From Phorcus lineatus (taxonomy: Eukaryota; Mollusca; Gastropoda; Trochida; Trochidae), in NCBI GenBank assembly GCA_921293015.1, contig OV121085.1, positions 23,697,911-23,761,910 on the forward strand: a DNA stretch of 64,000 nucleotides, written 5' to 3'. The position numbers and the translations under genes were made by a program. Of this stretch, positions 11,208-20,769 are shown in pieces (positions within the stretch are counted from its first letter, which is position 1; every line of letters begins with the position of its first letter). The notes under the pieces are model-generated. The model saw nothing but the letters and a program-made list of their open reading frames with translations. It was not told where the DNA came from and made no database searches.

Positions 11208-11990
11208 TCAAAGATGTATCCGACAAATCATAAATGAAATCACAAAGAAGTCTTGGAAGAAATGTCCTTTGACATTGAACAAGAAGGCAAAAATACCCGG
11301 AAAATCCTCCTCCAACTTTTCTGTACCAACTGAACTCTCCGGACAAACAGTGACAATGGGATCAGCACCAACTTTTCCACCCATAAGATCATTACCGATC
11401 AACAAATCAACACCCGGAACTGGGAGAGAGTCAAGAACACCAACCTTCACCTCACCAGAAATCAGATCAGAAGTCAAATTGACAAAATGAAGAGGAGCAA
11501 GAGAACTGCCACTTATACCTTGAAGCAAAACATCTGAGTTAGCTGAAGACTCGACAGAAAAAGGCAAAGCATCCTTCAAAATCAGAGATTGAAGAGCTCC
11601 AGTATCCCTCAAAATAATAACAGGCCTTGGGGTAGAATTAACTCCCATAAGTGTCACAAATCCTTTCGAAGCGAAAGGCAAAAACTCCTCAGGAATAATA
11701 GAATCTGAAATCTTACTCTCAAAAACAACACTCTCCTCAGAACCACCAGAAAAGAAAGGCTTAGGTGTGACAGACACAAAAGCATAAGGGGAACCTGTGG
11801 ACTGATTCTTCAACTTGAGTTTGGGACATGCAGAAATCAAATGACCTGGCCTCTTACAATAAGCACAAACAGGATCAGAATCACTGGAAGTCTTAGGCTT
11901 AGACTGAAAATGCGATGGCTTGTCAGATGAATTTGAACCTGTCTTATCACCTTTTGAACCCTGAAGTCTTACCCGGGGAAAAAACTTTAT
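11208..11990 (-). pseudogene. Gmr1-like Ty3/gypsy zinc knuckle and protease
   Basis: Reading minus, the segment begins with a basic stretch and a CCHC knuckle (CAYCKRPGHLISAC, about 11835-11875). A retropepsin with LRDTGA as active site follows (about 11600-11625), then VLLQGI, LISGEVKVGVLDSLPVPGVD and LLIGNDLMGG. This arrangement, with the protease reading DTGA and ending in a GNDL-GG motif, is that of the Gmr1 group of Ty3/gypsy elements. The frame then runs out of homology near 11270 and stops at 11208, so the integrase and RT that should follow are lost here. Confidence 0.85.
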
Positions 11991-12873
11991 GGTGAGAAAA
12001 CATAGAGTTTCCCGGAGACCGAAAAGAACTCTTGTGAGTCAAAAAGTAATCATCTGCCAACACCGCTGCATCATGTAAAACATCAACCTTCTGCTCATCC
12101 AAATAAATTGACACACTGCTTTTAATCCTCCATCAAAACCAACTGTCTCAAACTAGCATAATCTGAAACCTCTTTAGAACCACACCATCTATCAAACAAA
12201 GTCTCCTTATCTCTAGTAAACTCTACAAAATCACATTGTCCCTTTTATGAGCATTCCTGAATTTCTGACAATAAGCTTCGGGCACTAACTCATAAGCTTT
12301 GCTCAATCGAAAGGGCCGAATATGCATCCTGAGCGTTACCCTTTAACACAGTTTACAATAGCATAGTCCATGACTCTTTTGGCCACTTGAGGTTTTCAGC
12401 AACTTTTTCAAATGTAGAAAATATTTTTCAACTTCTTTTTCATTGAAAGGTGGGACCAGTCTGGCATGCCTTGTAATGTCAAAAGAGGAAGGGGTTGAGG
12501 GAGGAGATGAATCTTCAAGCTTTTTAAGTTCAATTTCTTTCTCAATTTCTTTTAACTCATTAACTTCTTTTTCTCTTTCTCTAGCCTTTTCCTCAAATTC
12601 CAATCTTTTTAATTCAATTTCTTTTTGAGTTTCGAGTTTCTTTAATTCGAAATTGTCCGAATGTTCCTCATTGACCATGTCCAAAACATCAGGGCCAAAA
12701 ACTCCCTCATCAATAAAATGATTTAACACAATTTTCAGAATTTGGAATTTCCTCATAGCTGGTTTAGCCTCAAGTTAAAAAAACTTTGAAATCGAAAGCA
12801 ATTGTGATTTTCGCAAGGCACCGACTGCATCAGGGGTAGGGGACTTAAGAAAATCCTCAAGTTTAAACGACAT
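11990..12873 (-). pseudogene. Gmr1-like gag with coiled coil and SCAN-like capsid
   Basis: The start codon at 12873 follows the primer site and opens MSFKLEDFLKSPTPDAVGAL. A one-base slip in a T run shifts the frame near 12780. A charged coiled coil (about 12530-12660, many EL/KE repeats) follows, then ITRHARLVPPFNEKEVEKYF. Further down, FTRDKETLFDRWC, VSDYASLRQLVLMED and VLADDYFLTHK can be read across stops (about 12020-12230). That order matches the capsid segment from which the vertebrate SCAN domain is thought to derive. Role in the intact element: particle assembly. Several stops and shifts show it is dead. Confidence 0.8.
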
Positions 12874-12945
12874 TTTGCTAGTTTAACAATTAACTTTCAA
12901 AATAAAGTTGTTGTTTTTCTAAGTCTCAAATGCCAATTGAATTCG

Positions 12946-12963
12946 ATCCCGGACGAGCCCCCA
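12946..12963 (-). promoter_or_regulatory. tRNA-Pro primer binding site
   Basis: The minus strand reads TGGGGGCTCGTCCGGGAT, the 18-nt complement of the 3' end of tRNA-Pro, as used by murine gammaretroviruses. It lies four bases inside the end of the LTR, the expected spot to prime minus-strand DNA synthesis. Confidence 0.9.
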
Positions 12964-12967
12964 ATTT

Positions 12968-14359
12968 TGTTACGAATGAATTTGGAATAGGAAAATGTCC
13001 CCAGTCAAACGATCAAAATATAACAAGACAATTGTATATTAATTACAATTTAATCAATCAAACAATAAACAAAGTGTTTAAGGTTAAAATATCAAGCTAA
13101 TACAAGTTATAATACAATATAAAATGAGTCACACTAATTAGCCAACTAAATATATTCACCAGTCCTTATGAATCACACAGTTGATGAATGTTGAAAACAG
13201 TAAGTGGGTCTTGATAGGAGATAGATAAATCCGGCTTGTAAAGGTATCCAAAAACAGTGGCACGGCAGATGATCGCAAAGTTGATTGTAAGAAGCAAGAT
13301 GAGAAAGAGTTCTAATGCCAGCCTATATATATAGGTTAAATACCTTCTAGAATGTTCCTTAAAGTTCCATGACAAACTCCAATCAGCAGTGTCCAAATCA
13401 AACAATCAAGAAATAGATAGAATATTCTAGAACAGATGATTCTAGACACTGCCAGCTAAGACTAAAAAAATAAGTGTGTTTATGACCCACTAAACAATAC
13501 AACAATGTTATACAATGTTAAACAATCACACACTCATAACACAGATAACAGTTCACAAACATCACGTCATGAACACTATATGAAAGTTCTCTAGGTAATT
13601 CCCGACGGGGTGACATGATACGCCCGTCCCTCCGGATATACCCAGGCCAACGTAAGGCCGTCAATGTCCGGCACCAACTCGATACGGCCATTACACACTT
13701 AATTGTGAACATCAAAAGTAGACCATACCCTCTCTGACGTCACTACTGGACGACAGGCCACTCCGTATTCCTATACGGTCACTTACTGCAACTCGGATCT
13801 CGGTACTTGGTACTACTTGATCCGCCGGTCGTTCACTACGTCGAGGTCACAGAGACCTTTAACCTGACGTCACTTGGATGCATTAAAACAACAACACATC
13901 CAAAATTACACTTATATCACCATACATGTGTTATACGAATAAATGAAACTGATTCTAATCCCAACACTTTATATTTGACAGAACACAAAACAATACTTAC
14001 TCCACTCTGGATCTGTCCCTAGGTTTTCAACTTGCCAGCTGTACTAATTTACAGCTCCAGATGGCGGCATGAAAAAACAGCTCCATCAATCTACACAAAA
14101 ATAGTCATAATAACAATCTTTGAAAAAAACAGCAACATTTCAATAAAGTCTTTTCAAATACATTCACAGTCAAACAAAACTCACCACAACATGACCCGAC
14201 CACTGACTCGACGCAAGTGACGTGCACAGCCGATGCCTAGGCTTTTATAGCTACATGTTGCACGTGCGTCACAGGTTGCATTCACCCCTCGGGTGTTCAC
14301 TTGCTCTGAACTATTCCGTGTGCTCCGATCACTGGGTCTTAGCCAACAGACTTGTGACA
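12968..14359 (-). mobile_element. LTR of the Gmr1-like element (1,392 bp)
   Basis: On the minus strand the repeat starts TGTCACAAG next to a polypurine tract and ends CGTAACA just before the primer site, giving the usual TG...CA ends. It contains a TATA-type box (14242-14249). About 445 bp of the same LTR recur at 26901-27348 with few differences. The LTR sits between an upstream pol end (14424-14985) and a downstream gag, so one repeat serves two internal regions. Confidence 0.85.
14242..14249 (-). promoter_or_regulatory. LTR TATA box
   Basis: The minus strand reads TATAAAAG within CTATAAAAGCCTAGGC, about 110 bp inside the LTR start. It is conserved in the second LTR copy at 27231-27238. 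Confidence 0.6.
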
Positions 14360-14377
14360 AATTTCTCCCCCCTCAGA
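14360..14377 (-). other. Polypurine tract
   Basis: On the minus strand AATCTGAGGGGGGAGAAATT directly precedes the LTR start TGTCACAAG. It would prime plus-strand DNA synthesis. The same tract precedes the second LTR copy at 27349-27366. Confidence 0.8.
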
Positions 14378-14423
14378 TTAAAATGACCGCATTTTAACAA
14401 CGTTTCACGAGACTCACCACACT

Positions 14424-14985
14424 TTAATCCCTCCTGGACAAGAAATCTGCTCCCACATTTTTGGTCCCTTTAATTGCTTCAATTCTGAATCTCATGATCC
14501 GTCCATTTTGAACCTTGGCCTTGTTCAAATACACTAACGGGGCATGATCTGTTTGCAATACAAATGTTCGTCCATACAGATACATATGAAGCTTCTGGAT
14601 TGCCCATACAAGAGCGAGACATTCCTTCTCTATTACGGAAAAACGTTGTTCTCTGCCCAGAAGCTTTCGACTGAGATACTTCACTGGAAAAAGAACATCA
14701 GCATGTTCCTGCAACAACACAGCTCCGATTCCTCGATCTAAGGCATCCGTTCTCAACGTGAAGGACTTACTTTCGTCTGGTAACCTCAGAATTGGTTTCT
14801 GGGAAAGTTGTGCTTTCAGCATGTTGAATGTTCGTTCCTGATCTCTCTCCCACAGTAGCTGATTTGGTCTCCCCTACATGTCCCAGAAAGTCCAGCCGCT
14901 TCCATCCTACGTAGCACTTGCTTGGCTTAGCTGTCAATCCTGATGCTTTGAGGCGATAGAGTACTTCAACAACATTAGCCATAGA
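14424..14985 (-). pseudogene. Gmr1-like Ty3/gypsy RT end and RNase H
   Basis: A short RT piece (YRLKASGLTAKPSKCYVGWK, then DFLGHVG) is followed, after an internal deletion and frame change, by RNase H (14424-14822). RNase H motifs visible are FTLRTDA, VIEKECLALVWA, LQTDHAPL and NVGADFLSR. After FLSRRD comes a stop, and the polypurine tract and LTR follow within about 60 bases. No integrase lies downstream, which is the domain order of Gmr1-type elements. Relative to the copy at 27.4 kb, this one lacks 24 bases near 14493. The RT is cut at 14985, where LINE-A begins. Confidence 0.85.
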
Positions 14986-15138
14986 CAGATAGATCGTCTT
15001 TATTTCCTCCAAAATTGAAGATAAATATATGCATGATACAGTTGATAATACATTATTCAATGAACTAACATGAAAGTTACATGCTAAAAAGTATATACAT
15101 GTATATCAATAGGTATATATAAATATGAATATGAGAAT

Positions 15139-17347
15139 CTAGAAACATATATTTAGTAATTGCTTCCACTCACGAAGCGCTATACTTGTTGTTTTCATAC
15201 ATTTGACCCACAAATTGGTATCAAGATTTTTAACATAATCATTTGGTATACCTCCAAATAGAAAACTTAATAGAACATCGTCATCATCATTCCAAATACT
15301 AACAAAGGTTTCTACATCCAGGATATCAATGAGAGAGTAAAATAGGCGATCTCTTTCACAACCTGTTTCTTTACAATATAAGATGATGTGTTTAACAATG
15401 TCATAGGCATGTGTGCCGCACAGGCATTCTTTAGATTGTATAGCAAAAGTCCCTACTCGAATAAGGTAGGATATGTCGTAAAAGCAATCAGAATCATTGA
15501 GATTGATTAACCAAAGTCTATTTCGAGATTGGTTACGTATAAGAGAGTATCTATGGAGATTTACCCTGTAATTTAGTTCAAAGGTAACATCAAAATGATT
15601 CAAAAATTGAAATTTTCTGATTCACAAGTTTTGACCACTCATTTTTAGTGATAAACACAGACGATTTGCGATACATATCAACATATTCAGTAAGATCATA
15701 TTTATGGGCGAGATTTAACATAGGAGAAAACTTACATTTCAGCATATTTCTAAACATAACATCACAGTCATTTTGAGCTAGTCGGTATTGCAAAACCTTG
15801 TACTCTTTTCCAGGAGTACTTTTGTACACATTCGAGCATATCATACTCTTAAGCTGATAGTTGACACCACACGTTGCAAGAGAATAGACCACATGGTAGT
15901 ATAATGCGTTCCCATATGCGCACAGCATGCATAGGGTGAAGACCACCAAAAAACAAACCATGACTGTGGTTTACATTAACTAGATTCCTTAGTTTTTCAC
16001 AAATAGAAATGGTACAACTAATCTTGGATTTAGCAGTGGTAATGTACAGGCCAGCATATGTGACATCAGTCTTATGGTTGATAGCTTGATCGCCAAGAAA
16101 TAAATCTGGACATGTGTGTTTTCGAAAATCACCAAACAAAAGGAAGGCGCTTTTACTAGCATTAAATTTAAGGTGCCATATTCTTGCATATTCAAATATA
16201 ACATTCAGCAAACATTGGAGACCATAAGGAGTACAGCTAATAATGTTGTGTCATCTGCAAGTAAGATACCAGGAGTAGTGGCCCAGGGGAGGCTCAAACC
16301 CCTTTCTGCGTTATCAATAACATTCAATGAATCATTTATGTATAACGTAAAAAGCCAAGCCGATAGCACCCGTCCTTTTCCAACACCCTGACGTACTTCG
16401 AAGGTTTCTGAGACATGTCCGACAATGCTAATACGTGATTTCATTGATGTGGATAACATGTATATAAGTCTCCAAAGTTTCCCTTTAATTCCAAAATCGT
16501 GCAGTTTAAGAAAAAGACCGTTAAGCCAAACTCGGTCAAAAGCTTTTTCGTTATCCAAAAATGCACATTATACGGGCGTGTCCCTTTCGAATAGGCAATA
16601 CTTTCAAAAAGCGTATAGGAAGCTGTTTCTGCTCCAGCACCTTTTCTAAAGCCAAACTGGAAAGGATGAGGAAAATTCTTTACTCTTGTAGCCCAATTTT
16701 CAATTCTATTGAGGATTAATCTCTCAAATAGTTTACCTAAAACAGGAGTAAGTGATGCCTCTATAAAGAGACGGGTTATCCTTACTTTTACCGTGGCCTT
16801 TGTGAATTGGAAGTACGTTTCCAACATTAAACATCTTTGGAACATATTCATAAGCAACCATATCATTATAAAAATCAACAAGGTGACGTATGAGAGATCT
16901 GCCACACAATTTGACATGCTCATTTACAATGTAATCTGGGCCAGGCGATTTACCCGCCTTTAAAGATTTTATGGGTTTGAGTAATTCATCATATGTAAAC
17001 GGGCATGATAGATGCATACTAGTATCATCACAGTCATGAATGTCCTGTGTTGTGACAAGATCTTCAATAAAACTATTTACAAAATTGGTAAAATCTGAAT
17101 CAAAATTGATGTCTTCATATGGTTGGGACAAATCCCTAAAATACTTAGCAAATAGGTTACAGATGGATTCTTGGGTATCGCTAGTCTAATTATAATATAC
17201 CAGGATCTTAACTTGCTCCTTATTGCGTTTGTACTTTTTTGTTACCCTAGTGTATTCCTGTATATCTACTTCAGCTGCTTCATAGATATCCCTGAATTCG
17301 TCGTCTTGCGACTTCCGTTTAGATCGGCGTCGTTCTCTCCGGAATAT
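15139..17347 (-). pseudogene. LINE-A RT and C-terminal domain
   Basis: Order on the minus strand: basic linker (17186-17347, with DIYEAAEVDIQEY), N-terminal RT block (LKAGKSPGPD, 16733-17131), fingers (GFRKGAGAETASY), palm motif A (NEKAFDRVWLNGL), QGVGKGRVLSAWLFTLYIND, motif C as LADDTTLLA near 16240, then thumb (WHLKFNASKSAFLLFGDF) and a C-terminal zinc site (ECLCG with a distant H and C). Motif A is preserved in its key Asp and motif C keeps both. At least five frame changes make it inactive. Confidence 0.85.
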
Positions 17348-17360
17348 TCTTTTTGCCTGC
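17348..17360 (+). repeat. Target duplication of LINE-B, left copy
   Basis: TCTTTTTGCCTGC here matches 23947-23959 exactly. The pair brackets LINE-B and lies within the LINE-A linker codons. Confidence 0.85.
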
Positions 17361-17503
17361 GTGGTCACGTGGTCTCGGATATGGCGGATGTTATGAATTT
17401 GCTCCGAGAAATTGTTTTACCGATAACGGTCTTAAAGGCAGTTTTGGACCCAGTTTTGTGGTAATTATACCAGTTCGTTGTTCACTCTAACATATTTGAG
17501 ACT

Positions 17504-17761
17504 ATGGGTATCGATATTGATGCATGGAGGGCTAAGATAGGGTGTTTTAGCCCTCGCCACAGGTGTCCTCATGTACTACACCCCGGTATAACGCTACTCA
17601 AAGGTTTACGTCTCGGGTTAAGACTGGTTCTGTTCACTCTTCTGCTTGTTGCCGGTGATGTGGAGTCAAACCCAGGTCCTCCTAAATCTGTTCCTGACAG
17701 AATACAAACCCGTCTATCTATTCATAATGTATCTGGCCATAGCATTGCTGGGGATAAATAG
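17504..17761 (+). CDS. LINE-B ORF1 N-terminus with 2A-like motif
   Basis: The 85-residue frame begins MGIDIDAWRAKIGCFSPRH, then a hydrophobic LRLGLRLVLFTLLLVA stretch, and GDVESNPGP at residues 51-59 (17654-17680). This is the D-x-E-x-N-P-G-P consensus at which ribosomes skip a peptide bond, as known for several APE-type LINEs in invertebrates. It would separate a hydrophobic leader of about 58 residues from the nucleic-acid-binding part of ORF1. A TAG at 17759 now ends the frame, and the coiled-coil part resumes downstream in another frame. Confidence 0.75.
   Translation: MGIDIDAWRAKIGCFSPRHRCPHVLHPGITLLKGLRLGLRLVLFTLLLVAGDVESNPGPPKSVPDRIQTRLSIHNVSGHSIAGDK
17654..17680 (+). other. 2A-like ribosome-skipping motif in ORF1
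   Basis: The codons read GDVESNPGP, preceded by LLLVA. All residues of the 2A core are intact although the element has decayed elsewhere. Release would occur between the last Gly and Pro. Confidence 0.85.
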
Positions 17762-17809
17762 ACCACTCTAAACGACCTCGCTATACAACTCGCCTCACTG
17801 CAGGGACAG

Positions 17810-18417
17810 ATGACAAGCATGACTGACAAGTTCGATAGGTTCGCTCAGGATTTTAAACAGCGTCTATCTTCTCTGCAAGATGAGAACGTTGTTCTTAGAA
17901 ATAAAGTTTCTGAATTAGAAATAAAAACTGACCAGATAGAAGCACAATCTCGCAGATCAAATCTCATTTTTCACGGTCTAACAGAAAATAAGGGGGAGAC
18001 TTGGCAAGAGAGTGAACTATGTGTGAGAGATTTTATGGAGACTTCACTCAAAATAGAAAACGCCTCTTCACTGCAAATCGAGAGAGCCCATAGATTACAT
18101 TCCAAATCACGTTCTAGACCTCTTATAGTACGGTTCACTTTCTTCAAAGATAAATATGATGTTTTTTAAGCTGTTTTTGACTTTACGCAGAGGGTTCGGG
18201 ATGTGAGATCAAAATTGTTTCATTACATGAAATCTGCTCGAGACGAAGGCAGGGTAGGTTTTCTAAACTATGACAAACTTGTAATTGAAGGGAAAGTTTA
18301 TGTCTATGATGAGGTGATAAGCGATATCAAGCAAGTCTGTCAAAGGCGTGGGTGGATTACGCGAGAAGTTAATCGACACTTGGATTCGTCCCCTATGACG
18401 TCAGACTCGACAAAATA
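17810..18417 (+). pseudogene. LINE-B ORF1 coiled coil and RRM-like domain, first copy
   Basis: The first frame (17810-18169) has a heptad-rich coiled coil (FDRFAQDFKQRLSSLQDEN, KVSELEIKTDQIEAQ), then RRSNLIFHGLTENKGE and IERAHRLHSKSRSRPLIVRF, the usual start of an L1-type ORF1 RRM. A TAA at 18168 breaks the frame after YDVF, and it resumes as KLFHYMKSARDEGRVGFLNY. The part from 18042 is duplicated exactly at 20142-20517. In intact elements ORF1 binds the RNA as a trimer. Confidence 0.8.
18042..18417 (+). repeat. 376-bp direct duplication flanking LINE-C, left copy
   Basis: From CTTCACTCAAAATAG to GACTCGACAAAATA the sequence is identical, base for base, to 20142-20517, offset by exactly 2,100. 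The stop codon in LINE-B ORF1 (TTTTTTAAGCTG) is shared, so it was there before the duplication. Confidence 0.95.
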
Positions 18418-20141
18418 TATATGCTTTTATTCCTCCAAAGGAGAGTACAAAGGAAATCGAGAGTAGAGATGATTTTTTTTTTTTTTAAGTATTTACAATG
18501 TCACTTTCACAGAATCCGTTCAGAGTCTCATTTTTGACCGTGTTGGTCAATTAATTGAGTCACACAGCTCGTACAGTCCTTGAATTGTGTGACAGGCGTA
18601 TGTTACGTGGTCATCGTCATCTAGAGGAATCGGGGGTATACATGACAGTAAACAGCATACAATGTCATGATCATTCTTCTCAAGGAGAGTTATTGTCAGT
18701 TCTATAGGGCCACAGCTAAGCAGGTTACACCAGAGTTTATCCCTCTGTCCAGTTACACTTCGGCATTCACACACTTTGTGAATGAGATGATCTTGATGGA
18801 GCTGCCCACACATATTGCACAACCCTTGCACTGTGTATGGTCGCCACAGGGCTGCTAGTCGTACAACAAAACTACATTGTCTCTTCATATCAGGATGGCG
18901 TTTTGCAATGGCCCATGCTTGATGAGGACGATGTTCATGGTGAATAGTGTAGAAAGTCTTTAGATCTGGGTCTGACTGCATGCGTTGTCTCCAGGATAGA
19001 GTCTGAGTTGTAGTTATTGCTTCGACCACAATTTTCTTCCAGCGTGCTCTACACACAAATCTACCAGACTGTATAAAGTGCTCCAGGTGTTCCCATAGTC
19101 CATATTTTGTCACTATGTCAATGATGTCGGGGATAAATCCTGATGAATTAATACAGCTCTTGTTCTTGAACAGGAACAAGCGAGCCATGAATACCTGCCG
19201 TGCAAGACACTTTGGGGATGAGTTACACAGAGTTCCGAGAAAGATAAGCTTTCTCTTTTCTATGTGTGCTTCAATTGGCAGAACGCCGAGGAGAGCATTA
19301 CATACATCTGATCTGGTAGTCTTTGGTAAGCCTTGGCAAAACTTCAAACTTGCTCTTTGTGCACGTTCAAGGGAGATAATCTGACTCTGTGTTAGTCCTG
19401 ACCATAGCTCACACCCAAAGAGTCCTTTAGGTAAAGCAATTGTTTGAAATAGTTTCGTGCTTGTTAGTGGATTAAGACCATTGGCATGGAGACCAGATTT
19501 GACCAAAGCTAAGGTTGTTGATTTTATTTTTGAGCATGCCGATAAAGTTCTATTCCATGCATTGAAGTTTGAATCCAGTTCTATTCCAACATGCTTCAGA
19601 TGGGAAACCTGAGGGATTACTTTTCCATAGAGAGATATGGTACATGTCTTGTTCTTTTTCTTAGAGAATACCATCACATTGCTTTTGATTGGTGAAAATG
19701 TAAAGCGCCAAAGTGAACTGTATTCTTCACATTCAGTTACCATATCCTGCAAGTGGGATGTTACAGGACTCAAGATGGCGATATCATCAGCTTGGGTTGG
19801 TGCGGAGACTTGGATGTCTAGAACCAGGGCACTTCGTTTTGAAAGGGTTAGTCTTTCAAGGAGCTCGTTGATGTAGACAAGGTACAGTTTGGCAGACAGA
19901 ACACTGCCCTGTCTCACGCCTCTCTGCAGGGTAAACCAGTAGGACAGTTCGTTGTTCACCATAACACAGCTTCTCATTTGTGAATAAATGTTTCCAATTA
20001 GCCTCCATATTGCTTGCGGTGTATCCAGTTGATGAAGCTTCCAGAGCAACCCAGAGTGCCAAACAGTATCAAATGCCTTCATACTGTCAAGGAAGACTAC
20101 CTTCAAGGAGTCATTCCGTTCTATGTAATGTCTTGCAGTCT
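18418..20141 (-). mobile_element. LINE-C: young, 5'-truncated LINE inside LINE-B ORF1
   Basis: The minus strand holds the second half of a LINE ORF2 followed by a 3' UTR that ends GGAGGAATAAAAGCATATA, much like the LINE-A end. It is bounded on both sides by the identical 376-bp duplication. There is no frameshift in the retained RT sequence, which agrees with the perfect identity of the flanks and points to a recent event. Confidence 0.85.
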
Positions 20142-20247
20142 CTTCACTCAAAATAGAAAACGCCTCTTCACTGCAAATCGAGAGAGCCCATAGATTACAT
20201 TCCAAATCACGTTCTAGACCTCTTATAGTACGGTTCACTTTCTTCAA
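18547..20247 (-). CDS. LINE-C RT, 566-aa open frame with a foreign 35-residue start
   Basis: The retained LINE part starts at about residue 37 with RHYIERNDSLKVVFLDSMKAF (RT motif A, key Asp in FLDS). LQRGVRQGSVLSAKLYLVYI follows, then motif C as QADDIAILSP, the thumb region, and a C-terminal finger with CNMCGQLHQDHLIHKVCEC. The first 35 codons are antisense to the LINE-B target copy (20142-20247) and are not LINE sequence. RT fingers and endonuclease are missing by 5' truncation, so no activity is expected despite the open frame. C-terminal DDDDH acidic tail is also seen. Confidence 0.85.
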   Translation of the reverse strand: MKKVNRTIRGLERDLECNLWALSICSEEAFSILSEETARHYIERNDSLKVVFLDSMKAFDTVWHSGLLWKLHQLDTPQAIWRLIGNIYSQMRSCVMVNNELSYWFTLQRGVRQGSVLSAKLYLVYINELLERLTLSKRSALVLDIQVSAPTQADDIAILSPVTSHLQDMVTECEEYSSLWRFTFSPIKSNVMVFSKKKNKTCTISLYGKVIPQVSHLKHVGIELDSNFNAWNRTLSACSKIKSTTLALVKSGLHANGLNPLTSTKLFQTIALPKGLFGCELWSGLTQSQIISLERAQRASLKFCQGLPKTTRSDVCNALLGVLPIEAHIEKRKLIFLGTLCNSSPKCLARQVFMARLFLFKNKSCINSSGFIPDIIDIVTKYGLWEHLEHFIQSGRFVCRARWKKIVVEAITTTQTLSWRQRMQSDPDLKTFYTIHHEHRPHQAWAIAKRHPDMKRQCSFVVRLAALWRPYTVQGLCNMCGQLHQDHLIHKVCECRSVTGQRDKLWCNLLSCGPIELTITLLEKNDHDIVCCLLSCIPPIPLDDDDHVTYACHTIQGLYELCDSIN

Positions 20248-20517
20248 AGATAAATATGATGTTTTTTAAGCTGTTTTTGACTTTACGCAGAGGGTTCGGG
20301 ATGTGAGATCAAAATTGTTTCATTACATGAAATCTGCTCGAGACGAAGGCAGGGTAGGTTTTCTAAACTATGACAAACTTGTAATTGAAGGGAAAGTTTA
20401 TGTCTATGATGAGGTGATAAGCGATATCAAGCAAGTCTGTCAAAGGCGTGGGTGGATTACGCGAGAAGTTAATCGACACTTGGATTCGTCCCCTATGACG
20501 TCAGACTCGACAAAATA
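20142..20517 (+). repeat. 376-bp direct duplication flanking LINE-C, right copy
   Basis: Identical to 18042-18417. After the last base the LINE-B ORF1 sequence continues (GGATTCCGGCCATGACTTC), while after the left copy LINE-C begins. This is the layout expected of a target site duplication. Confidence 0.95.
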
Positions 20518-20769
20518 GGATTCCGGCCATGACTTCAGTTTTAATAAACAGTCCGAAAGTCACGCTGTCTCTTCTGCGATTATAAATCACAGAAGTCATA
20601 CTGATCCGTGTACTTCTATGCCAGACTTCAGATGTCTACCTGCTCACAGCAAACATTCACCAATAGTTAACGAACCTAGCACAACAATACACAATGATAA
20701 CGGAAATCAGGCGACAAAGAACTCTACCGACGATAACGTCCCCTTGGTGACCTCTTTAAATAATACTGG

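Noticed and set aside
14032-14220. Identical 62-residue frames at 14032-14220 and 27021-27209
   Set aside because: They lie in the two copies of the gypsy LTR on the strand opposite to the element. Identity reflects the repeat, not a conserved protein.
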